DNA from: Candidatus Methylomirabilis sp.
GTDB lineage: Bacteria > Patescibacteriota > Patescibacteriia > DYHP01
Assembly (NCBI GenBank): GCA_020724105.1
Contig: DYHP01000009.1
Location: 1-12,338, forward strand
DNA length: 12,338 nt
Direction: 5' to 3'
Under the pieces are notes generated by a model that was not told where the DNA came from, searched no databases, and saw nothing but the letters and a program-made list of their open reading frames with translations. The translations under genes and the position numbers were made by a program. Shown one piece after another: positions 1 to 6,338 of the stretch (position 1 is the stretch's first letter; each line of letters starts with the position of its first letter).

Positions 1-73
1 TAGAAACTGGAAAAATCTGATAGGCGCGAGAAGGTCCTTATTCCTCTGCCATCTATTATACAACAATCTTTGT

Positions 74-108
74 CAAAACAAAACCCCCTGCGATTTTCTC
101 GCAAGGGG
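74..108 (-). terminator. Rho-independent terminator after the glycosyltransferase/sulfatase operon
   Basis: Inverted repeat with arms CCCC.TGCGA (84-93) and TCGCA.GGGG (99-108), one internal mismatch and a short AT loop. Read on the minus strand it is followed by TTTTGTTTTG. It lies 26 bp past the sulfatase stop codon, as expected for the end of this transcript. The remaining bases 1-73 show no gene or recognisable site. Confidence 0.75.
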
Positions 109-134
109 CAAAATTTCATCAATGTAATCAGTGA

Positions 135-2636
135 TTAAAAATCAGTAGGCTTTAACTGTTCCTTCAACTCATCGTCCCATTGCACTTCTTTTACCTTAAT
201 CTCAATGCCTCTTTTCAACAGCATTTCGGACGAACGCCAATTCCTTTTGTCCGGCGCGCCCAAGAAATTTCCGAGCAGAGTTCCCAAATACCGGAACAAA
301 ATCGGATTTTTTTTGTAAATGTTATCTGAACAAGACGGGTCGCGGTTCGTGTCACAGATGAAAAAATTGAATTTACCATACGCATGGTGAACCAAAAATT
401 TCAGATTATTGCTCCAAACCGACATCTTGTAATCTTTATGTGTGGAAAAACCCGCCGGCGGATATTCGTATGTCACCGAATCAAAAATGGACTTTCCTTC
501 AAACTGAGCGGGGATGTCAAAACCCAAAGCGTCTATGACAGTCGGCGCCAGAATCGCATGGTCGGAATTAACAGCGATTCTCTTCCCCTTCGGAACCGCG
601 CCTTTCCACACCATCACGAGCGGAACGTGAGTCAATTCCTGATGAAGCGAGTGGCCGTGCCCGAACGAACCGTGCTCTTCAAATTCTTCGCCATGGTCGG
701 CGGTAATAATCACCAGCGTGTTTTCAAGAAACCCCAGAGATTCAAGCGATTGCAAAAAATTTCCCAGATATTTGTCGTGATAAGTGACATCGCCCTTATA
801 AAGAGCGCGCAATCGTTCCAAATCGCGGTAATTAATGCTTAATTTGCCGGTCTTGATGTCTCCAATTTGCGCGTGAGTTATTTTCGGAATTATCGGACCT
901 TTATAGGGTTGGGCATCGTACAACCGAAGAAAATGTTCCGGCGGCGTGTAAGGCGAGTGGACGTCAATTGTGTGAATATAAACAAAATATCTGTTTTGTC
1001 CGTTCTTTTTTATCCAATCCAGCGCGGCGCCGAAAAGGTGCGGGGCGCCGGATTTTTTGTTTTCCACTATATGGTTGGTGTAATAATCCCATCCGCGGTT
1101 GAAACCAAATTTTTCCGCAATATAGGCATTGGCGATAAAAGCGCCGGTCCGGAGTCCCTTGTCTTGAAGAATCTGCGGGAGCAATTTCAATTCGTCCGAA
1201 AGGATCGCTTTTTCCGTTTGCGCTTTATGCGTCAAAGGATATGCGCCGGTCAGCATTGTGGCGACCGACGGCTTAGTCCAGTCCTCAGCAGAACTAAATC
1301 TTTCAAACAAAATGCCCTGTTTGGCGAAGCAATCAAATTCCGGAGTTTTGATTTTCGGAGCGGATATTCCGTAAGCAGCCAAGTGGTCGGCGCGCTGCGT
1401 GTCAATCATTATAAAGATTACGTTTTTGACTGTAGGGAGTCGGACTCCCCGAGGGAGTCCGACTCCTCTTGGTTTGGCGCTGACGTAAATTCCCGCATCA
1501 GCCATTACCAGCTTGAACCGGCTCTCGGAACAATGAAATCCGATGTCAAACTTAACCGCCTTGCCGGAAAAATCCCCAAGGTCCGCGATTTTTAATCGAA
1601 ATTCTTTGAATTTTTCCGGTTTGAGTTTTTCGCCAAAAATAACCCGCTCTTTTTCGCCGTCCGCCTCCATCCCCCGACTTAAAGTCGGGGGACTTCGGTG
1701 GGACAAGTCCGCTTCCATGGTAACCGAAAAATCGCAAGATTCATCTCCCTGTTCCGACGCCTTGGTCAGAATAGGGGGAGCTAGAGGGGGTTTTTTCTCC
1801 CCCTGTTCTCCGACTTGTCGGGGAACAGGGGGAGTAAGTGGGGGTTGTTCTGCGTTCTCCAGTTTTAAATATGCGGCAAATTTCGGTCGAAATCTTTCTT
1901 CGGGAATTTGAATGTAATAAGTAAGGGCGAAACCGGAACGAAGAATCAAGGCGCCGGTGTTTTTCCCGCCGCGGTTTGTCCTGCCCGCCGCCAAATCGCG
2001 CTTCGGCAAAATAATTTCGTCTTCCTCATTGTCGCTTTCGGCAAAATAAACATAATCAACCGCTGCCGCGGTATTGTCTTTGAGATTGACGCCGTCCCAT
2101 TTGAACAAAAGGCGGTTCTCGCCGCGCGCGAGCATTTGCCTGCCGATTTTGATGCTGTAAACTTTCCACCAATCCCGGATGAAATCAATTTTGCCTATCG
2201 GATGATTATTTACATAAACCGCAACCGACTTTGATTTCTCCGGCCGCATTCTGATTTTAAGAATCAGATCGTCCTGACCAAGGGCGGGGAAAAAAATTTG
2301 GGAAAAATCGCCGCGCGTTTGGGTGAAAGTCACACTCTCTTCCCTGCCATTTTCGCCCCAGCCGGTGTTCCATCCTCCCAAGGCGTACTTAAAATAATCC
2401 GTCGCGCCAAAATCAATGAAAAGGCCGTCCGCCGCGCCGAATCCCGATGAATCAAAGGAAGGCTGGCGATTGCGCAAACTCGCGAAATTTATCCTCTCGG
2501 CAAAATCAAAAATCAATTTTTGATTCTTCAAATCAAACTTGGCGAGAGCGGCTTTATTTCTGGCGAACCGACCGACTGTCTCCGACCGCTCGCAAAAACA
2601 CAAAAGCAAAATAATCAAGAAAATCATCCATTTCAT
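135..2636 (-). CDS. Sulfatase-like / alkaline phosphatase superfamily hydrolase, exported
   Basis: An 833-aa protein with a hydrophobic N-terminus (MKWMIFLIILLLCF), so probably exported or membrane anchored. Residues of roughly 30-390 look beta-rich and may bind carbohydrate. The catalytic domain starts near residue 402 with FIMIDTQRADHLAAYG, a sulfatase-type metal-binding segment, and includes TADHGEEFEEHG near residue 645 and GHGHSLHQELTHVPL just after. At the nucleophile position the sequence is DWTKPSVATMLTG, with Thr (near 453) instead of the Cys/Ser of the C-x-P-x-R motif that is matured to formylglycine. That suggests a Thr nucleophile, as in phospho-transferases such as LtaS, so sulfatase activity is uncertain. 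The ATG at 2636 is chosen because AGGAG lies 9 nt upstream; a start 13 codons earlier has no such support. Four palindromic repeats lie inside the gene in frame, giving Pro/Gly-rich low-complexity stretches. It is the last gene of an operon with two glycosyltransferases. Confidence 0.85.
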   Translation of the reverse strand: MKWMIFLIILLLCFCERSETVGRFARNKAALAKFDLKNQKLIFDFAERINFASLRNRQPSFDSSGFGAADGLFIDFGATDYFKYALGGWNTGWGENGREESVTFTQTRGDFSQIFFPALGQDDLILKIRMRPEKSKSVAVYVNNHPIGKIDFIRDWWKVYSIKIGRQMLARGENRLLFKWDGVNLKDNTAAAVDYVYFAESDNEEDEIILPKRDLAAGRTNRGGKNTGALILRSGFALTYYIQIPEERFRPKFAAYLKLENAEQPPLTPPVPRQVGEQGEKKPPLAPPILTKASEQGDESCDFSVTMEADLSHRSPPTLSRGMEADGEKERVIFGEKLKPEKFKEFRLKIADLGDFSGKAVKFDIGFHCSESRFKLVMADAGIYVSAKPRGVGLPRGVRLPTVKNVIFIMIDTQRADHLAAYGISAPKIKTPEFDCFAKQGILFERFSSAEDWTKPSVATMLTGAYPLTHKAQTEKAILSDELKLLPQILQDKGLRTGAFIANAYIAEKFGFNRGWDYYTNHIVENKKSGAPHLFGAALDWIKKNGQNRYFVYIHTIDVHSPYTPPEHFLRLYDAQPYKGPIIPKITHAQIGDIKTGKLSINYRDLERLRALYKGDVTYHDKYLGNFLQSLESLGFLENTLVIITADHGEEFEEHGSFGHGHSLHQELTHVPLVMVWKGAVPKGKRIAVNSDHAILAPTVIDALGFDIPAQFEGKSIFDSVTYEYPPAGFSTHKDYKMSVWSNNLKFLVHHAYGKFNFFICDTNRDPSCSDNIYKKNPILFRYLGTLLGNFLGAPDKRNWRSSEMLLKRGIEIKVKEVQWDDELKEQLKPTDF
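1435..1466. repeat. Palindromic repeat family A, double copy, inside the sulfatase gene
   Basis: Two adjacent copies of GGGAGTCGGACTCC (1435-1449 and 1453-1466) separated by a few bases. The core recurs at 10928-10952. In the protein it reads as a Pro/Gly/Arg stretch (PRGVGLPRGVRLP) just before the catalytic domain, without breaking the frame. Confidence 0.8.
1671..1691. repeat. Palindromic repeat family B inside the sulfatase gene
   Basis: Perfect inverted repeat: arms CCCCCGACTT and AAGTCGGGGG around a single A. The core CCGACTT/AAGTCGG recurs at 11728-11748 in the hrcA leader. It is in frame and codes for part of a linker-like stretch (SPPTLSRG). Confidence 0.8.
1744..1780 (-). repeat. 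Palindromic repeat family C inside the sulfatase gene, inverted copy
   Basis: Its reverse complement aligns nearly base for base with the intergenic copy at 7691-7728 (both begin CTCCCCCTATTC and share GCGTCGGAACAGGG). The frame stays open; the peptide is Pro/Ala-rich (LAPPILTKASEQG). Confidence 0.8.
1797..1834 (+). repeat. Palindromic repeat family C inside the sulfatase gene, second copy
   Basis: Hairpin with arms CTCCCCCTGTT.TCCGAC and GTCGG.GGAACAGGGGGAG around TT. With the inverted copy at 1744-1780 it forms one repeat cluster that adds roughly 30 codons of low-complexity sequence. The following bases resemble those after the 7691-7728 copy. Confidence 0.8.
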
Positions 2637-2683
2637 TTCGCTTTCTCCTTTAGTGTTAAGGTTGTTAAAGAACAAATTTGAAA

Positions 2684-3496
2684 CTATTTATATTTTGAAA
2701 AATACTTAATCCAACTCTTTATATGTTCTCTCGTCGGCTGATGGAACAATCCTTTAATAAACCCCAAAAGCGCCGATTCGCGGCGGTGAAAATGAGTCAT
2801 TTGGGCGCACGAAAGGTAAACGACCCTTTTTCCGTTTTGCCAAACTTGGCGCGAGAGGTCGCAATCGTCAAAGTATAAAAAGAAACGTTCGTCGAATTTG
2901 GCAAGTTTCCCGTAGTCCGACTTTCTCATCATTAATGCCGAACCCAAAATCCAATCAACCTCGCGAATCTCATTATGATTCCAGTCCGTCATTAAATACC
3001 ACCTTAAATGCTTTTTGCCGAAAGGCAAAAGACCCAAAGGAGTGCGGCGAAAAATCGGCGTATACCATTTTGGAAAGCGACAAACGGAATACTGCAGAGT
3101 GCCGTCGGGATTTAAAAGTTTGGGACCGACAAGCCCTGCTTCCGAATGCGCGTCAAGATACCCTGCCATTTTTAGAACGGCGCCGGCGTCGATAATCATA
3201 TCGGGATTTAAAAATAATAACTTTTCTCCCTTGGCGTAACTTGCGCCCAAATTATTGCCGGCGGCAAATCCCAAATTTTTTGACGAAGCGATTGTTTTTC
3301 CCCCCCCACCAATTCTATTGGAGGGGCAAATCTCGGGAAATTCAAAACGAAGCATTTTTACTGTGCCGTCGCGCGAAGCGTTATCAACGACTATAATTTC
3401 GTAAGACAAACCGATATTCGCCCCCTTGATGCATTTCAAATTTTCTCGAAGCAAGTTTTTGTTGTTATAAGAGACGATGATGATAGATAATTCCAT
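2684..3496 (-). CDS. Glycosyltransferase family 2 (rhamnosyltransferase-like)
   Basis: A 270-aa GT-A fold transferase that would add a sugar from a nucleotide-sugar donor to a surface glycan or lipid-linked acceptor at the inner face of the membrane. It opens with ELSIIIVSYNNKNLL, followed by EIIVVDNASRDGT, NLGFAAGNN, LLFLNPDM (metal/donor-binding site) and the late acidic motif FFLYFDDCDLSRQ. The ATG at 3496 is chosen because the family pattern starts right there; the open frame extends 35 codons upstream, but that part is unlike the family. It overlaps the preceding glycosyltransferase by 32 bp and ends 47 bp before the sulfatase, so the three genes are probably co-transcribed and translationally coupled. 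A palindromic repeat sits in frame at 3300-3326. Donor and acceptor cannot be told from sequence. Confidence 0.9.
   Translation of the reverse strand: MELSIIIVSYNNKNLLRENLKCIKGANIGLSYEIIVVDNASRDGTVKMLRFEFPEICPSNRIGGGGKTIASSKNLGFAAGNNLGASYAKGEKLLFLNPDMIIDAGAVLKMAGYLDAHSEAGLVGPKLLNPDGTLQYSVCRFPKWYTPIFRRTPLGLLPFGKKHLRWYLMTDWNHNEIREVDWILGSALMMRKSDYGKLAKFDERFFLYFDDCDLSRQVWQNGKRVVYLSCAQMTHFHRRESALLGFIKGLFHQPTREHIKSWIKYFSKYK
3300..3326. repeat. Palindromic repeat inside the glycosyltransferase gene
   Basis: Imperfect hairpin: C-run plus ACCAAT, a short loop, then ATTGGAGGGG. It codes for about nine residues (CPSNRIGGGG) placed where related enzymes normally have a short turn before the NLGFAAGNN motif. 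A related hairpin occurs near 9768-9789. It appears to be an in-frame insertion. Confidence 0.6.
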
Positions 3497-4601
3497 ATTT
3501 TCTCTTTCTAATTGCCTTGGACAGCAATTTAATGAAGTCTCCGTAAGCGCACAGGTTTTCTGTTTCAAAAAAAAGAATGAAAAGAAACTTAACAAACTCA
3601 TAGGGCAGAATCGCCCAGGCGTCGCGCAAAAAATTTTTCAAAGAATCATTTTTAACGAGCGTAAGCAAGTGGTTTCTGGTTGACCAAAAATTAACCAAAT
3701 TGGACCTTTTGCGCCTTTCTTTGAGCATTTTGAAAAAGGAAAGGACTCCCATTCCTTTGGCCCCGCGAAAATGATAAGCAAAGGCGTTTGGCTCATAATA
3801 CGCTTTCCAGCCCAGATTAAAGAGCCGCCAGCACAAATCAACATCTTCTTTATAACTGAAAAAATCCTCGTCAAAGTACTCGCCACCCTTCGACTCCGCT
3901 TCACTCCGTTCAGGGAATAAAATGTAGCCCGAACCTGTCGAAAGGTTAGTGCCTGAGCTTGTCGAAGGCCAACATCTTATTCTCGCGTCTTCCAGCGCTT
4001 TAAGCCGGAACATCGGCAGGGCGCCGGAAACGCCGAAAACATAGCCGGGTTTGTCAAATTTTTCTCCATCAAGCTCGCCCGCGCCTTTGTCCGCACACTG
4101 GCGAGTTTTTTTCATCACAAGCCCCGCGCTGTCAATAATTGACGAAAGAATCACTTCCGAAGTTTTGCCAATGGTATCTAGATCCCAATAAGCGCGCAAG
4201 AGTTTCGGACCGATTACGCCGACTTCTTCTTTTTCAACCAATGTTTTAACCAAATTTTCAAGGCAGTTCAAGTCCAAAATTATGTCTTGGTTCATCAACA
4301 AAATAAAACACTCAGCGTCTTGCGGAATTTCTCCCCTCCTCATCTGACCGTAAAAAGCGTTGCGGACCATCTCGATGCCCTGATTGTGCGTCTTGGCAAA
4401 ACCCAAATTTTTGGTATTTCTTAAAAATTGGAAATGGGGGAAATTTGTTCTAATGTAATCAATTGTGCCGTCAATTGAGCCGTTGTCGATTATCGTAACC
4501 TTAAAATCAGGCAAGGTTTGCCTTACAAGCGACGCGATTGCCTCGGGCAGATATTTCATCCCGTTCCAGGTGACGATATTTACGTATACACGCGGCTGCA
4601 T
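3465..4601 (-). CDS. Glycosyltransferase family 2, first gene of the glycan operon
   Basis: A 378-aa GT-A family enzyme. Visible motifs are VYVNIVTWNGMKYLPEAI at the N-terminus, VTIIDNGSIDGT, NLGFAKTHNQG, LLMNQDIIL (donor/metal site) and FFSYKEDVDLCWR, the acidic motif that usually holds the catalytic base. The C-terminal part has hydrophobic and basic segments (FVKFLFILFF), suggesting contact with the inner membrane. Its last codons overlap the next glycosyltransferase by 32 bp. Residues of roughly 211-239 come from an inserted palindromic repeat, with the typical peptide PSTSSGTN..LSTGSG..PERSEAESKG, between the donor site and the acidic motif. No clear ribosome binding site precedes the ATG; the leader is an AT-rich repeat. 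Substrates are unknown. Confidence 0.9.
   Translation of the reverse strand: MQPRVYVNIVTWNGMKYLPEAIASLVRQTLPDFKVTIIDNGSIDGTIDYIRTNFPHFQFLRNTKNLGFAKTHNQGIEMVRNAFYGQMRRGEIPQDAECFILLMNQDIILDLNCLENLVKTLVEKEEVGVIGPKLLRAYWDLDTIGKTSEVILSSIIDSAGLVMKKTRQCADKGAGELDGEKFDKPGYVFGVSGALPMFRLKALEDARIRCWPSTSSGTNLSTGSGYILFPERSEAESKGGEYFDEDFFSYKEDVDLCWRLFNLGWKAYYEPNAFAYHFRGAKGMGVLSFFKMLKERRKRSNLVNFWSTRNHLLTLVKNDSLKNFLRDAWAILPYEFVKFLFILFFETENLCAYGDFIKLLSKAIRKRKYGIIYHHRLL
3886..3969. repeat. Compound palindromic repeat inside the glycosyltransferase gene
   Basis: Two hairpin units lie side by side: CCCTTCGAC...GTTCAGGG (3886-3915) and CCGAACCTGTCGAAAGGTT with GCCTGAGCTTGTCGAAGGC (about 3929-3969). Such CTTCGACTC / CTGTCGAAGG units are widespread dispersed repeats in many bacterial genomes. 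The span is 84 nt, or 28 codons, which preserves the frame; exact insertion limits are my estimate. Confidence 0.8.
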
Positions 4602-4606
4602 AAGCC

Positions 4607-4680
4607 TACAAAACTACAAATTATTCTACAAATTATACAAAACTACAAATTATTTTTGTAGCTCAATTCGTAGTTTTGTA
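4607..4680. repeat. AT-rich repeat forming the leader of the glycosyltransferase operon
   Basis: TACAAAACTAC occurs at 4607-4617 and 4636-4646, and its inverse GTAGTTTTGTA at 4670-4680, so the last two can pair as a hairpin. CTACAAATTAT is also repeated. On the minus strand a TATAAT box (4632-4637) sits inside this element, so it may carry the promoter of the glycosyltransferase operon, but no good -35 hexamer is seen. The rest of 4602-4793 holds only the terminator listed next. Confidence 0.6.
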
Positions 4681-4705
4681 TGCTCTTATCGTATCAAAAA
4701 TTGAG

Positions 4706-4742
4706 AATTAAAACAAGCCCCATCATTTATAAGCGATGGGGC
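4706..4742 (-). terminator. Rho-independent terminator after the small membrane protein genes
   Basis: Arms GCCCCATC (4717-4724) and GATGGGGC (4735-4742), with an AT loop. On the minus strand the hairpin is followed by TTGTTTTAATT. It lies about 50 bp past the stop of the 94-aa membrane protein and separates that unit from the glycosyltransferase operon. Confidence 0.75.
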
Positions 4743-4793
4743 GGCGATTTGCGTCATCCAACCAACAAGAACACAAATACAGGGTTTTAAATC

Positions 4794-5078
4794 TCACTTC
4801 AAATACACAGCGATGGTAAAAACTGCGATTACAACTGCGCCTATAATTATGTAGATATTTCTGTATTCCGTAATCTGCATCCTTAGGATCTGTATCCGGC
4901 AAATCTCCTTAAATATTTTCTGGCGGTCGGGGTCATCCTTTCTCATTTTATTGTACTCATCGCAATATATCTTTTCCAAGTCATCAAGGAACCCTCCGCG
5001 GCGCTTGAGAATAGATGTGTGAATTATTGCGGCAAGAAAGAAAATAATGAAAATCACTAACACAATTGTCATTACCAT
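4794..5078 (-). CDS. Small two-TM membrane protein of unknown function
   Basis: A 94-aa protein that I do not recognise. It has a hydrophobic segment at residues ~2-24 (TIVLVIFIIFFLAAIIH), a charged helical middle (~25-72, rich in Asp, Glu, Lys and Arg) and a second hydrophobic segment at ~73-92 (YIIIGAVVIAVFTIAVYL). This predicts a hairpin membrane protein with a soluble, probably helical loop. The start at 5078 is supported by GGAGG about 9 nt upstream; a second Met two codons later is possible. TGA is the stop codon. It follows the 115-aa membrane protein gene in the same direction with a 100-bp gap containing a hairpin, and the pair probably shares the promoter at 5603-5631. Confidence 0.7.
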   Translation of the reverse strand: MVMTIVLVIFIIFFLAAIIHTSILKRRGGFLDDLEKIYCDEYNKMRKDDPDRQKIFKEICRIQILRMQITEYRNIYIIIGAVVIAVFTIAVYLK

Positions 5079-5105
5079 CTTACATCCCTCCTTTATCCTC
5101 CTAAG

Positions 5106-5155
5106 TTTTGTCTTGCCCGCCCAAGTTTTAAAAAAACTTGTGGTGGGTGAACAAA
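5106..5155. repeat. Imperfect inverted repeat between the two small membrane protein genes
   Basis: Nested arms TTTTGT / ACAAAA, CCCGCC / GGTGGG and CAAGTTT / AAACTTG with a short A-rich loop. It could slow transcription or protect the mRNA end between the two genes, or be another dispersed hairpin element. No U-tract typical of a strong terminator follows on the minus strand. Confidence 0.55.
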
Positions 5156-5178
5156 ATTTTGGAGGGTTTGCCTCGTTT

Positions 5179-5526
5179 TTATAACGGGGCTCTGCAAATG
5201 AATTCTATAAAGAGATACCCGATGCCCACGATAAAAGCCAGACAAAAGGCGAAGCTGGCGCATTTAAAGACGAAACCGTAAATTTGACAGTAGATAACGC
5301 TGGCGCGTAGCGCCGACATGCCGGCTTTCTCCAAAACCGACAATGCGAGATCTCCTCTTTCGCTGTATCCCGCCGCCTCCTCGTCGAGGATGAGAACTAA
5401 CACTTTCTTCATCAGTATAATTGAATAAGACACGAGCCAGCAACCAGCCGCGCAAACCAGCCAAATCCACCAATGCTCTCCGAGATATTTTGCCGTTTCT
5501 CCCAAAAACATTCCGACTTGTTCCAT
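5179..5526 (-). CDS. Small two-TM membrane protein of unknown function
   Basis: A 115-aa protein that I do not recognise. After a short amphipathic N-terminus it has a hydrophobic segment at ~20-39 (WIWLVCAAGCWLVSYSIILM), a soluble part with several acidic residues (~48-75), and a second long hydrophobic segment at ~85-110 (FVFKCASFAFCLAFIVGIGY). Five Cys residues lie in or near the membrane parts. The ATG at 5526 is preceded by AGGGAGG about 6 nt upstream, and a good promoter lies 77 bp upstream. Its first 70 bases are duplicated exactly at 5898-5967 as part of a tandem duplication, so a truncated copy lies between this gene and dnaJ. Confidence 0.75.
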   Translation of the reverse strand: MEQVGMFLGETAKYLGEHWWIWLVCAAGCWLVSYSIILMKKVLVLILDEEAAGYSERGDLALSVLEKAGMSALRASVIYCQIYGFVFKCASFAFCLAFIVGIGYLFIEFICRAPL

Positions 5527-5897
5527 TTTTTACCTCCCTGCCCCGCCATAGGCGTGGGCTTTGTTTTTAAAGGTCGTTTAAGGCACTTTGCCTTCCTATG
5601 TTATTTAAACAGAAAAGCAGAAAAATGTCAATAAACTTTATACGATAAGCGAATCTGAGGGTTCGCACTACGTTTTAAACCCCTTCTTCTTTCATCTCCT
5701 CCAATAACCGCTTCGCTTTTTTAGACAATTTCCTCGGTGTTTTAACAACGATTGTCACCAAATGGTCTCCCCTCTTGCCTCGCCAAAGCTCTGAATGAGT
5801 GGAGGCGGGTCCGGAACTTTGCAAATGAGGAGCGCCTTTGCCGCGCAAGCGGATTATTTCGCCGGATTGGACGCCGGCCGGGATTTTCAAATCCACT
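5457..5897. repeat. Tandem duplication, copy 1 (441 bp)
   Basis: Bases 5457-5897 match 5898-6338 with no difference that I can find by eye, and the identity extends one further base (5898 = 6339). Copy 1 carries the start of the intact 115-aa membrane protein gene, its promoter, and a dnaJ 3' fragment with no 5' part. Confidence 0.95.
5603..5631 (-). promoter_or_regulatory. Sigma70-type promoter for the small membrane protein genes
   Basis: On the minus strand TTGACA (5626-5631) is followed after 17 bp by TTAAAT (5603-5608). The -35 is a perfect consensus. It lies upstream of the 115-aa protein gene in the same direction. The same promoter is repeated at 6044-6072. Confidence 0.6.
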
Positions 5898-5898
5898 C
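5675..5898 (-). pseudogene. dnaJ 3' fragment created by the duplication
   Basis: Encodes the last ~74 residues of DnaJ (VDLKIPAGVQSG to the stop), identical to the end of the intact gene at 6116-6339. Upstream it is fused, out of the original reading frame, to the first bases of the membrane protein gene. A short frame could open at a TTG near 5914, giving six alien residues plus the DnaJ tail, but no ribosome binding site supports it. It lacks the J domain and zinc fingers. Confidence 0.85.
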
Positions 5899-5967
5899 CA
5901 GCCAAATCCACCAATGCTCTCCGAGATATTTTGCCGTTTCTCCCAAAAACATTCCGACTTGTTCCAT
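5887..5967 (-). pseudogene. Truncated copy of the 115-aa membrane protein gene
   Basis: Contains the same ribosome binding site, the same ATG (5967) and the first 23 codons of the membrane protein gene. It then runs into dnaJ-derived sequence in a shifted frame and stops at TGA (5887-5889) after 26 codons. It has a full copy of the promoter upstream, so it could still be transcribed and yield a 26-residue peptide. Confidence 0.85.
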
Positions 5968-6338
5968 TTTTTACCTCCCTGCCCCGCCATAGGCGTGGGC
6001 TTTGTTTTTAAAGGTCGTTTAAGGCACTTTGCCTTCCTATGTTATTTAAACAGAAAAGCAGAAAAATGTCAATAAACTTTATACGATAAGCGAATCTGAG
6101 GGTTCGCACTACGTTTTAAACCCCTTCTTCTTTCATCTCCTCCAATAACCGCTTCGCTTTTTTAGACAATTTCCTCGGTGTTTTAACAACGATTGTCACC
6201 AAATGGTCTCCCCTCTTGCCTCGCCAAAGCTCTGAATGAGTGGAGGCGGGTCCGGAACTTTGCAAATGAGGAGCGCCTTTGCCGCGCAAGCGGATTATTT
6301 CGCCGGATTGGACGCCGGCCGGGATTTTCAAATCCACT
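5898..6338. repeat. Tandem duplication, copy 2 (441 bp)
   Basis: Directly adjoins copy 1. Contains the end of the intact dnaJ gene, the spacer with a promoter, and the truncated membrane protein gene. The novel junction is at 5897/5898. The parental end points share AAATCCAC within about 15 bp of the junction, but homology exactly at the junction is only one base. Confidence 0.95.
6044..6072 (-). promoter_or_regulatory. Duplicated copy of the sigma70-type promoter
   Basis: TTGACA (6067-6072), 17 bp, TTAAAT (6044-6049) on the minus strand, identical to 5603-5631. It lies just downstream of the dnaJ stop and drives toward the truncated membrane protein fragment and the genes beyond, so the small membrane genes now have two upstream promoters. 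Confidence 0.55.

Noticed and set aside
384..2234. Several plus-strand open frames opposite the sulfatase gene
   Set aside because: No ribosome binding sites, no recognisable domains, basic and Cys-rich composition typical of antisense shadows of a real gene.
3497..3601. Upstream extension of the second glycosyltransferase (35 codons)
   Set aside because: The family pattern begins at the ATG at 3496, and the extension lies entirely over the preceding glycosyltransferase gene.
4607..4680. CRISPR-like repeat array
   Set aside because: Repeats of 11 bases with irregular, similar spacers and no cas genes; it is a short AT-rich repeat and hairpin.
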